A stretch of 9,196 nt of DNA from Chromatiales bacterium (GCA_024639625.1 JAHEIA010000083.1:1-9196), one strand, 5' to 3'. Numbered from the stretch's first letter, positions 1 through 6,203 are shown. Notes: generated by a model from the sequence alone, not told the origin. Made by a program: numbers and translations.

Positions 1-2
1 CG

Positions 3-671
3 GGAGTGATGGTGTCTACCGTATTGACACTGATCGTGATTCCGCTTGGTTGCATGAAGGCGGCGAGATCTTTGTGCGAGGTGGCGGCCGCGGGCTGTCC
101 CCCGGGGACCGCGATTCCCTTTCCGGAAGACGAGACGTCGAAGAAGCCGCCCGCCAAACGCATTGCGCGGACCGCGCCGAGTCTGCCCCTGCGGCTATGG
201 GGCGGGCTGGTCACTATGGTGTCCATGGTGTTCTACGCCCTGCGCGGGATCCTGCTGCTGATCTTGCAGCTTTTCCGGAAGAAGCCTAAACGCCGGGGAG
301 GGGGTGGGACGCCGTCGCCGGCATCCGGCGGACGGTCCGCAGCAGGCGGCAGCTCCGGTGGGGCTGTGGACCAACGAGGGAACTCCGCCAGCAGCGGATC
401 GTCTAGCGGCGCTCAAGCCGCCGCGCAGGCGTTGCCGGATGAGCATCCGGCCGAGACGCAGGTTCCATCGACCCGCGCCCAAGCGGTTGCCGATGTCACG
501 CCCGAGGATTCGGCTAGAGCCACAACGCGCACCGATGCCGAAACAGGGACCGTCCCAAACGCCGCGGCAGACAGCGCAGCCCCGTCTCAGAAACGTGGCT
601 CAAGGCGGGGAATCCGTCTCAAGTTGGACGGGAACGAGGACCAGGACGGCATGGGGATGGATCGGCTCTAG
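3..671 (+). CDS. RND-family transporter, C-terminal end (5' truncated) with extended polar tail
   Basis: The reading frame is open from the window edge, and its first residues (GVMVSTVLTLIVIP) match the last transmembrane helix typical of RND permeases, proton-driven inner-membrane exporters. Only the last ~222 residues are visible, so subfamily and substrate cannot be judged. RND proteins usually end soon after this helix. Here the chain continues with a Cys-containing stretch (LCEVAAAGCPPG), a second hydrophobic segment of about 25 residues (nt ~195-275, WGGLVTMVSMVFYALRG onward), a basic cluster (RKKPKRR), and about 120 residues rich in Gly, Ser, Ala and Thr. It ends in a basic patch (KRGSRRGIRLKL) and an acidic tip. 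GTG at 6 and ATG at 9 are in frame but internal, not starts. The next + strand gene begins 126 bases downstream. Certain: RND-like last helix and tail. Inferred: the extra segment crosses the membrane. Confidence 0.82.
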   Translation, partial: GVMVSTVLTLIVIPLGCMKAARSLCEVAAAGCPPGTAIPFPEDETSKKPPAKRIARTAPSLPLRLWGGLVTMVSMVFYALRGILLLILQLFRKKPKRRGGGGTPSPASGGRSAAGGSSGGAVDQRGNSASSGSSSGAQAAAQALPDEHPAETQVPSTRAQAVADVTPEDSARATTRTDAETGTVPNAAADSAAPSQKRGSRRGIRLKLDGNEDQDGMGMDRL

Positions 672-797
672 CAGGTGTTGCGTACCGCATAGGAGAAACC
701 ATCAAGCTGCGCTTGGTGCACCGGATCCGCTTCCATTGGGCGGTCCACACTGGGGTCGGTAGGCCCTAGAGACAACTACAGGAACTATTTCCAGGGT

Positions 798-1742
798 ATG
801 GGATTGCAGCGCCTCTCACTTGTAGCTCGAATCGGGATCCTGTTGGTTTGTCTGCCGTTGGGAACTGCCTTCGGGTGGCAGCAGGATTGGGGTCAGGCGG
901 TCGTTCCGCAAGTCGAGGCGCGAGATCCTTCGGTGCCGGCTTGGGGTTACGATGCTCAGAGCTGGAACGACCCGTCCTTCCGTTCCGGCGCCATGGCGAA
1001 CCAGGCCTCCAGGCCGCCATCGCAATGGCCGGGTCCCAACTACGATCAGCCGGTTTCGCCACAATACGGGGGCTCGGCGCCCGACTCTCCGGCCTACGGT
1101 TACGGTGCCACCCCAGCCCAGCCGACGTATTGGGCCTCGCCCCCGACTGCATCAGCCGGTAGCGGCCGAGAATACTTTGACACCGCGTACCCAGGAAACC
1201 CGGCCAGCGCCGGCGCAGGGTATTCCCAGGGTCCAGACTTTCCCGCATATTCCAGCGTCGGACAGCCCCAGCCGCCAGTGCACCGTTTTCGCCCTTGGCC
1301 GGAACAGCCGACTGTTCCGGGCGCGAGCGGCTACGCAGACGCCTATTCCCGAGATTCAGCGGTGCGGCCAGCGCGCCGCGCGGAGCGATCCCGGGGCTAC
1401 CGGGAGCAAGTCTCGCCGCTCGCCGGCAGGACCTATGGTGAGGCGAGGAGCCAACGCCACGCGGCTGTGGACGCCGGCCGGACGGGCGCTGGTGCGCTTC
1501 TGTGGTACGCCCCCGGGGCTGACGCTCCGACCCGATTCCGCTTCCGGCCGCTCGACGACGGTGAACAGGCATTGGGCAGCAGATTCGACCCGGGTGGGGC
1601 CGCCTTCGCTGCGCCGGCCGAAACCGCTCAGCCGGCGGCCCGGGACCCGGGCTTTAACGGCGTCTACCCGAGTGTGGGGTTCGAAGGCACTGGTTATGCA
1701 ACGCCGCAGCATGATCCGTTTCGCCCCTGGTCATCGCCCTGA
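798..1742 (+). CDS. Secreted Tyr/Pro/Gly-rich protein with repeated F-R-P-W/L motif, unknown family
   Basis: I do not recognise a named family. The 314-residue product opens with a signal peptide (residues 1 to ~25: basic start, hydrophobic GILLVCLPLGTAF), so it is probably exported. The mature chain is low in complexity and rich in Pro, Tyr, Gly, Ala, Ser and Gln. Residues 51-151 carry a Tyr roughly every 10 residues, often beside Gly or Pro, which suggests a disordered or structural protein. Three copies of a short motif stand out: HRFRPWPEQ (162-170), RFRFRPLDD (246-254) and DPFRPWSSP (306-314, the very C terminus). The TPR protein downstream has a matching copy. The ATG at 798 follows AGGAA at 780-784 with a long 13-base spacing, so the start is moderately supported; the signal peptide starting there favours it. 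The composition loosely recalls sulfur globule proteins, but the characteristic Gly-Tyr repeats are absent. A long overlapping frame on the other strand is less credible. Confidence 0.72.
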   Translation: MGLQRLSLVARIGILLVCLPLGTAFGWQQDWGQAVVPQVEARDPSVPAWGYDAQSWNDPSFRSGAMANQASRPPSQWPGPNYDQPVSPQYGGSAPDSPAYGYGATPAQPTYWASPPTASAGSGREYFDTAYPGNPASAGAGYSQGPDFPAYSSVGQPQPPVHRFRPWPEQPTVPGASGYADAYSRDSAVRPARRAERSRGYREQVSPLAGRTYGEARSQRHAAVDAGRTGAGALLWYAPGADAPTRFRFRPLDDGEQALGSRFDPGGAAFAAPAETAQPAARDPGFNGVYPSVGFEGTGYATPQHDPFRPWSSP

Positions 1743-2111
1743 CGGCGGGCGCGGCGGGGCAGGCGGAGGTCTGCGCTTACCCGGCGAAAGCAGCCGCTGC
1801 GGTGAATTCCCCGAGTGGCTACCCGAGAAGTTGAAACAGAATCCCCGGAAACTCAGCCAGGCTCAGCCGGATGAACTAACCCGCGGCCGGTCGCGCATCC
1901 GGGATGCGGTTGCGGGATGCGCGGTGAATACGTTCCTGAGGCTCGACTGCGGTATCCCTGGCGCAGACGCTCCCGCAACCCCATCAGGGATCCTCACCAA
2001 CGATCATGCCATCAGCGACTGGACAAACGGTAAAAACAGGCTGAAAGTCAGTGGCACGTCAGGAAAAGAATTGGCGCGATACGGCGTGAGCGGCTCAGGA
2101 GGATAGCTTGC
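1743..2111 (+). other. Gene-poor gap with a possible decayed small secreted ORF
   Basis: No convincing intact gene fills these 369 bases. Two frames carry fragments that look protein-like. An ATG at 1696 begins a basic stretch (MQRRSMIRFA). A different frame then reads PLVIALTAGAAGQA followed by EVCAYPA, which resembles a signal-peptide core and cleavage site but has no start codon of its own. The first frame stays open to the TAG at 2104-2106 and contains EFPEWLPEKLKQNPRKLSQA. Joining the pieces would need two frame changes. This could be a decayed gene, assembly errors, or chance in GC-rich DNA. The end of the gap holds the ribosome binding site of the next gene. Confidence 0.3.
2097..2103 (+). 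promoter_or_regulatory. Strong ribosome binding site for the DUF4412/LolA-like gene
   Basis: AGGAGGA lies 8 bases before the ATG at 2112, a near-perfect match to the anti-Shine-Dalgarno at ideal spacing. It fixes the start of the downstream gene and rules out the TTG at 2108 in another frame. Confidence 0.85.
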
Positions 2112-2885
2112 ATGGTTCGATCAAGACTTCTGCTTCTTTGGCTGACGGCTGCCGGCGCCTGTGTCGTGCAAGGCGCCTGGGCGGCTTCGCCTCCCGCTGT
2201 TCCCTTCGCCGCGGACACCGTGCACTCCGGACCTCAGGGGACTACACGGGGCAAGATGTTCGTAGGACGGCATCGGGTGCGAACCGAAATGGACCAGGCG
2301 GGGCAGCAGATCGTCCAGATTGTCGACCACGAGCGCAATCTGAGCTGGATCCTGTATCCCGAGCACAAGCGCTACCTGGAGCAACGGATTCCCGCTGGAG
2401 CCGGGCAGGCGAAGGGTGAGGACCATAACCCGTGTCTCGGATTGCCGGGTATGACCTGCAGCAAAGTCGGTACCGAGACGGTTAACGGTCGTGAAGCGGA
2501 AAAATGGAGCATGAGCTTTTCCGCCCAGGATAGGACCATCGAGGGAACGCACTGGATCGATGTAGAACGGGGATTTCCGTTGCGCAGCAGGATGTCTGAC
2601 GGGCGGAGGACCGAGTTGCGTCTGGTGGGCAGCGAAGTGCGGGGTGGACGGGAGGTCGAAAAATGGGAGATGATCTCCTCGGCTCCGAATCAATCCGAAC
2701 AAAGGGCCTTCCAGTGGTATGATCCGAAACTGGAAATCGCGATCCGGCAAGAGTTTCCTGGCGGATACGTACAGGAATTGATCGACATCGAAGAAGGAGA
2801 GCAGCCGCCGTACCTGTTCAACATTCCAGCAGGTTATCAGCGCGTCAGCCTCCCGCAAGTAGGAGAACAGCCAGAAGGGCGCTGA
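2112..2885 (+). CDS. Secreted DUF4412 / LolA-like protein
   Basis: The 257-residue product has a clear signal peptide (basic MVRSR, hydrophobic LLLLWLTAAGACVV, probable cleavage after AWA near residue 24). The mature part is a beta-rich chain of the DUF4412/LolA-like type: short strands with TRGKMFVGRHRVRTEM, the ILYPEHKRYLE segment, and a VNGREAEKW turn followed by W-x-D. LolA-fold proteins bind hydrophobic cargo such as lipids or lipoproteins in the periplasm, and relatives are often encoded beside RND transporters. Two mature cysteines (108 and 116) could form a disulfide. An internal duplication is visible: 124-172 (VNGREAEKWSM) and 176-226 (VRGGREVEKWEM) align, each with a later W-x-D. 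Cys17 does not sit in a good lipobox, so this is probably a soluble periplasmic protein. A strong ribosome binding site sets the start. Family assignment is by pattern; cargo is unknown. Confidence 0.82.
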   Translation: MVRSRLLLLWLTAAGACVVQGAWAASPPAVPFAADTVHSGPQGTTRGKMFVGRHRVRTEMDQAGQQIVQIVDHERNLSWILYPEHKRYLEQRIPAGAGQAKGEDHNPCLGLPGMTCSKVGTETVNGREAEKWSMSFSAQDRTIEGTHWIDVERGFPLRSRMSDGRRTELRLVGSEVRGGREVEKWEMISSAPNQSEQRAFQWYDPKLEIAIRQEFPGGYVQELIDIEEGEQPPYLFNIPAGYQRVSLPQVGEQPEGR

Positions 2886-2997
2886 CGGCTGGACGCGTTC
2901 GGCGGTACATGGCGTTGGAGGTTGGTGGAGGATAACGCAACGGCGTCAGCACCGGGTTGAAAGCGGATCCCGCGTGCGCTGCAAGAAAGGTACGGCA

Positions 2998-3636
2998 ATG
3001 ATCACTTTAGTTGGAAGTCTGAAAGGAGGGTCCGGCAAGAGCACGGTCACCTTCAATCTCGCCGTGTGGTTGGCGATGGCGGAACTGGACGTAATGGTCG
3101 TAGATTCCGATCCGCAGGCAACACTTACCGACGTGGCAGAGGTGAGGGCGGAAGAAGGGTATGACCCGCCGATCCGTGTGCAGGGTGTTTCCGCGCTCAA
3201 GGATAAAAAGAAGCTCAGTGATGCCGACGAAGTGTTGATCGATGTCGGGACGGCAGGTATGGACTCCTTTAAGCGGGCGTTGGAATTAGCGGATCGAGTG
3301 GTGGTCCCCGTGCCGCCGAGCCAAGCCGACATCTGGTCTACCCAGCGCTTCATTCGCTTCGTCGAGATGAACGCTAATCCAAAGGCGAAGCCAGAGATTC
3401 TCGGTTTCATCAATCGAGGCGACACCCACCACGCGGTGCGGGAGTCGGATGAAGCGGCGGCGGCTTTGGTCTCTCTTCCGGGAATCAAGTTCATCAGGCA
3501 ACGGCTGGCGCAGCGCACCATCTACCGACGCTCCTTCAGTGAAGGTCTGGCGGTATTCGAGCTGGATTCCCGCAGCAAGGGGTCGCGCGAATTGAATGCC
3601 CTGTGCGCTGCATTGTATCCGAGACTGGTGAAATAG
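2998..3636 (+). CDS. ParA/MinD-type (deviant Walker A) ATPase, orphan
   Basis: A 212-residue P-loop ATPase of the ParA/MinD superfamily. These proteins dimerise on ATP and form gradients on the nucleoid or membrane that position plasmids, chromosomes or other cargo. The deviant Walker A is complete: KGGSGKST at residues 9-16, with signature Lys9 and catalytic Lys14. The A' motif is DSDPQ (36-40). The Walker B strand is VLIDVGT (79-85), where many ParA proteins have DTPG or DAGG. The stretch ADRVVVPVPPSQADIW (98-113) and the later FINRGDT are typical of the family. At this size it lacks the N-terminal DNA-binding domain of long plasmid ParA proteins. No ParB-like gene is visible in the window. 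ATG 2998 is preferred over an in-frame GTG at 2974 because AAAGG (2986-2990) sits 7 bases before it and the beta strand MITLVGSLKGG starts there. The TPR gene follows after 24 bases. Confidence 0.93.
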   Translation: MITLVGSLKGGSGKSTVTFNLAVWLAMAELDVMVVDSDPQATLTDVAEVRAEEGYDPPIRVQGVSALKDKKKLSDADEVLIDVGTAGMDSFKRALELADRVVVPVPPSQADIWSTQRFIRFVEMNANPKAKPEILGFINRGDTHHAVRESDEAAAALVSLPGIKFIRQRLAQRTIYRRSFSEGLAVFELDSRSKGSRELNALCAALYPRLVK

Positions 3637-3660
3637 ACCTTTGATACGGGGGCCTGTCCG

Positions 3661-4515
3661 ATGAAATCTTTCTTCCGTTGGTTTGGTCGATTGGTGCTGT
3701 TGGTCGCGCTGGTCAGTGCGGTGACCGTCGGCTTCCTGTTGCCCGACGATGTAATCGACGAGTGGCGCGGGCGTCTGGGCTTGGCGTCGTCTTCCGAGGC
3801 GAAACAAGCGGACCAGGAGCATGTCTCTGCGTCGCCGGATGCCGCCGCTGAAATTGTGCCGCAACGACCCGACGCAGCCGCTGTGGCACTTAGGGAACCG
3901 GCGACCGAGGTTCCTCCGTATTGGCAAAAGCAGGGCGAGCAGGCGCAAGAATCCGCTGCCGAGATGTCCTATGACGCGAGCCGATATCGGCCGCAGACGC
4001 CAGCGGCGCCAGAAACGGCGGAGCGTGACGCGATTGCACCGGCCCCGGAGGCTCGCGAAGCCAGTGACTGGAGCAATCCCGAGCCGGTGGCCGCCATGGA
4101 AAACTACAATTTCCGGCCGCTCGATGGGAGCGTTGCGTCATCCCCCCCAGCGCAGGGCTCCGCACCGGCTAGCGCCGCTGCGGACGAGCGTGATCAAGTG
4201 TTGAGCGAGGCGAGACGCGCCTACTGGAAAGGCGAGCTCGATCGGGCGATCGGCTACTACCGGCAGCTGACCCAGGATTATCCCGAAGAGCCGGATTTCT
4301 TCGGCGAACTGGGCAACGTGTTTCGCGAACAGGGTGAAATGGATCTGGCCGCTAAAGCGTATTATGATGCGGCGGTGCTATTGGTGCAGCGCGGTGAGCA
4401 GGAGCGGGCCCGGGGGCTGGCGGAAGCGATTTCGCGGTTGTCGACGGCCTACGAGGAGCAGCTGCAAGAGCTGCTGGGGGACCAGCGGACGCTTGGTGCC
4501 GCCGCGCAGCGATGA
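3661..4515 (+). CDS. Membrane-anchored TPR protein with Ala/Pro-rich linker and FRPLD motif
   Basis: The 284-residue protein has three parts. Residues 1-27 form an N-terminal membrane anchor (basic MKSFFRWFGR, then hydrophobic LVLLVALVSAVTVGFLL). Residues ~41-175 are an Ala/Pro/Glu-rich, probably disordered linker. Residues ~178-270 hold tetratricopeptide repeats: about 178-209 (ARRAYWKGELDRAIGYYRQL), 211-244 (GELGNVFREQGEMDLAAKAY) and a weaker third. TPRs are protein-binding scaffolds. By topology rules the linker and TPRs should lie in the periplasm, though an N-in anchor is not proven. The linker carries NYNFRPLDG (148-156), matching RFRFRPLDD in the secreted protein at 798-1742, and a weaker SRYRPQTP (107-114). 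The gene sits 24 bases after the ParA gene and 24 before the DUF302 gene, so the three are very likely one operon. The ribosome binding site is weak (GGGGG near 3646-3650). It may be a partner of the ParA protein, but that is inference. Confidence 0.9.
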   Translation: MKSFFRWFGRLVLLVALVSAVTVGFLLPDDVIDEWRGRLGLASSSEAKQADQEHVSASPDAAAEIVPQRPDAAAVALREPATEVPPYWQKQGEQAQESAAEMSYDASRYRPQTPAAPETAERDAIAPAPEAREASDWSNPEPVAAMENYNFRPLDGSVASSPPAQGSAPASAAADERDQVLSEARRAYWKGELDRAIGYYRQLTQDYPEEPDFFGELGNVFREQGEMDLAAKAYYDAAVLLVQRGEQERARGLAEAISRLSTAYEEQLQELLGDQRTLGAAAQR

Positions 4516-4539
4516 ACGCATTTCGAGTGAGGTGAGGGT

Positions 4540-5118
4540 ATGAGAACAATCAGAAATCTGTTCGCGCTGATCGGCCTGCTTTCGGTAGCCGGGATTGTAG
4601 CGCTGTTCGTCAGGTACCAGGACCAGCTCAGGGATTTCGATCCGAAGGCGGGCGGGGTTTACCTCGCCATGGCCGAGAAGGTCTTGGCGACGCAGAATGC
4701 CGCTGAGGCTACCGTGTGGAAGATGCCGGTGGCGGAGGGCCTGACCTGGCAGGACGTCGAGGAGACCATGAAGTTCGTGGCCAACGAGCACAACATGTCC
4801 AACGTCGGCGAACTTCCGCTGTACAAGGACATCGAGGCGAAGACGGGTGAGCCATACCGCTTGGTGAAGATCTATCTGTTCTGCAACTCGCTGATCGCTG
4901 CGGAGATGCTCGACTACAGCGACGCCTTTTCGGCTTATCTGCCGTGCCGCATCACTCTGCTGGAGGACGCTGAGGGCAAGCTCTGGCTATACGCGCTCGA
5001 TATGGACCTGATGATCCACGGTGGAGCACAGTTGCCGCCGGAGTTGAAGGCGCGGGCCCTGAAGGTCAAGGACGTGATCCTGGATATCATGCGCCGCGGC
5101 GCAGCGGGTGAGTTCTAG
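4540..5118 (+). CDS. Membrane-anchored DUF302 protein
   Basis: A 192-residue protein with an N-terminal hydrophobic segment (residues 6-24, NLFALIGLLSVAGIVALFV), so it is anchored in or exported through the inner membrane. Residues ~58-165 match the DUF302 pattern: a first strand and helix (GLTWQDVEETMKFVANEHNM), a middle section ending in VKIYLFCNSLIAAEML, then LPCRITLLEDAEGKLWLYALD, the typical core of small alpha/beta DUF302 domains. The biochemical role of DUF302 is not settled. Two cysteines (115 and 136) fall in or next to the core strands and could be functional. The ATG at 4540 follows GAGGTGAGGG (4529-4538) at close spacing. It is the last gene before the hairpin at 5129-5150, 24 bases after the TPR gene, and so the end of the operon. 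Family call is confident; function is unknown. Confidence 0.88.
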   Translation: MRTIRNLFALIGLLSVAGIVALFVRYQDQLRDFDPKAGGVYLAMAEKVLATQNAAEATVWKMPVAEGLTWQDVEETMKFVANEHNMSNVGELPLYKDIEAKTGEPYRLVKIYLFCNSLIAAEMLDYSDAFSAYLPCRITLLEDAEGKLWLYALDMDLMIHGGAQLPPELKARALKVKDVILDIMRRGAAGEF

Positions 5119-5128
5119 TCTGTTGCAA

Positions 5129-5150
5129 CGGCGGCCCTGAGGGGCCGTCG
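5129..5150 (+). terminator. Hairpin terminator after the left operon
   Basis: A 9-bp stem (CGGCGGCCC pairs with GGGCCGTCG, one G-U pair) closes a TGAG tetraloop 10 bases after the DUF302 stop codon. The following bases (CTGAATCTTTCCCTT) hold only a loose T-rich tract, so termination may be partial or need help, but position and stem strength fit an operon end. Confidence 0.7.
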
Positions 5151-5473
5151 CTGAATCTTTCCCTTCGAGGCCAGCTGATTGCCACGGACATTTAGCCTTA
5201 GTGACCGTCCGGGCACTACCGGTATGACTGCAAAATGGTTATCCTCCAATACCGTCCCGGATGCGCGGAGCGCATACTCCCCCCGGCGGAGCCTGGATGA
5301 GTTCCCAGAGTAAGCGGGATAGCATATACGTGGGTCGGGATTGACGGCAGGTTGCTGTATGCGGACCCTTCGCCGGTCGATTCTGATGCTGCATCCCCGA
5401 GCAGCGAGGTTATTGCTGCGGTGGCATGAGCGCTTTTAGCGCATGGCTGGGGTTAGCGGAGACTGGCGGCGCC

Positions 5474-5493
5474 TCCGCGGTACTTACCGCGGA
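5474..5493. repeat. 8-bp inverted repeat with 4-base loop
   Basis: TCCGCGGT and ACCGCGGA are perfect reverse complements around ACTT. There is no T tract on either side, so it does not look like a terminator; an operator or RNA structure is possible. Confidence 0.6.
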
Positions 5494-5532
5494 AGCCAAC
5501 CTTCAGCGCGGGTTGCTGCTGTATACGAAGAA

Positions 5533-5544
5533 TTCCGCGCGGAA
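5533..5544. repeat. Perfect 12-bp palindrome at the edge of the AT-rich zone
   Basis: TTCCGCGCGGAA is fully self-complementary and lies where GC-rich DNA gives way to the AT-rich promoter-like stretch. This is a plausible place for a dimeric regulator to bind, but no regulator is known from this window. Confidence 0.5.
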
Positions 5545-5687
5545 AGTTGGTATATTACTGTTTCAGTGATATAGAAAATTTCTGTACGCTAATCAGATTT
5601 TTTTGTGGTCCCTACAATTTGTGCTAACCTTCTGGCTTAGCGAAGCGGCGGATCCAATGTCCAAATGAAGATCCAGGTCGATCCTAA

Positions 5688-6203
5688 ATGACCGAAGAAA
5701 AGACTCCAAGTCGCACCCCGGAAGGGCCGAACTCCGCTGCCGATAAGGCCGCGGATGCAAAGGCCAACGCCTACTCCATGGATCGATTGTCACTCGCCTT
5801 CGAGACGAGTGCGCGGCGTTGGGAATTGATCGTCTATCCGTCCCTGTTCGCCTTCATCATCCTTGCCGCGTATGGATTCTATTTGGTTTTCAGCCTGGCG
5901 AAGGACGTGCATTACCTGGCAATCAGTGTCGACTCGAACATGACCGTGATCGCGAGCAATATGCAGGCGGTCTCGGACAACGTGGGGCAGATGAGCGCCA
6001 ACGTGCGGACCATGTCGGTGAGCGTGGAGTCGATGGCGCGTGACGTGAGTACCCTGGAGCCAATGCTGGCGAATCTGGACGCCATGAACCAGTCGATGCG
6101 CAACATCACCCTAACGACCTACAACATGCGCGGAGACATGGCGGGCCTGAATCAAAATCTCGGTCGGCCGATGTCCTTCATGAACTCGTTCATGCCTTGG
6201 TAG
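5688..6203 (+). CDS. Membrane protein with one long Met-rich coiled coil, unknown function
   Basis: The 171-residue product has a polar N terminus (1-45), one transmembrane helix (about 49-70, VYPSLFAFIILAAYGFYLVF), then a long coiled coil to the C terminus. Hydrophobic residues follow an unbroken 3-4 spacing: V81, M85, I88, M92, V95, V99, M102, V106, M109, V113, M116, V120, L123, L127, L130, and on to L158 with polar breaks near 134 and 141. Met is very frequent (13 in the last 87 residues), ending in PMSFMNSFMPW. The shape recalls the stalk of chemoreceptors or membrane-tethered spacers, but there is no signalling tip or HAMP domain. I cannot name the family. An in-frame TAA directly precedes ATG 5688, which fixes it as the earliest start; only AGG at 5675-5677 serves as ribosome binding site. 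The 5'-nucleotidase gene follows after 88 bases and may be co-transcribed. Confidence 0.88.
   Translation: MTEEKTPSRTPEGPNSAADKAADAKANAYSMDRLSLAFETSARRWELIVYPSLFAFIILAAYGFYLVFSLAKDVHYLAISVDSNMTVIASNMQAVSDNVGQMSANVRTMSVSVESMARDVSTLEPMLANLDAMNQSMRNITLTTYNMRGDMAGLNQNLGRPMSFMNSFMPW

Larger units (their letters stand above)
5151..5687. other. Intergenic region with several palindromes and an AT-rich probable promoter zone
   Basis: No well-supported gene lies in these 537 bases. It contains several inverted repeats: ATGCGC-GGA-GCGCAT (5261-5275), GCGCT-TTT-AGCGC (5430-5442), TCCGCGGT-ACTT-ACCGCGGA (5474-5493) and the perfect palindrome TTCCGCGCGGAA (5533-5544). An imperfect direct repeat (GGTTGCTGTATGCG at 5350-5363 and GGTTGCTGCTGTATACG at 5511-5527) is also present. 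Bases ~5545-5625 are much richer in A and T than the surroundings and probably hold the promoter for the next gene; TACAAT at 5613-5618 could be a -10 box, but no good -35 is seen. A 47-codon open frame (5426-5569) overlaps two palindromes and has no convincing ribosome binding site. Confidence 0.5.

Noticed and set aside
766..1572. A 268-codon open frame on the - strand opposite the secreted protein gene.
   Set aside because: Its product is Arg/Pro-rich with no domain pattern, the usual shadow of a GC-rich gene. The + strand frame has a signal peptide and repeated motifs.
952..1695. A long + strand open frame overlapping the secreted protein gene in another frame.
   Set aside because: The product is Arg/Pro/Thr-rich without signal peptide or motifs; openness comes from high GC content. 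Only its later part is considered, as a possible decayed ORF.
798..1742. Considered calling the Tyr/Pro-rich secreted protein a sulfur globule protein.
   Set aside because: It lacks the repeated Gly-Gly-Tyr pattern and small size of known sulfur globule proteins; similarity is only in general composition.
2121..2858. A 245-codon - strand frame opposite the LolA-like gene.
   Set aside because: The + strand gene has a strong ribosome binding site and a clear signal peptide; the - strand product shows no recognisable domain.
3286..3948. A 220-codon - strand frame across the ParA/TPR junction.
   Set aside because: It overlaps two well-supported genes and has an Arg/Gln-rich composition typical of antisense shadows.
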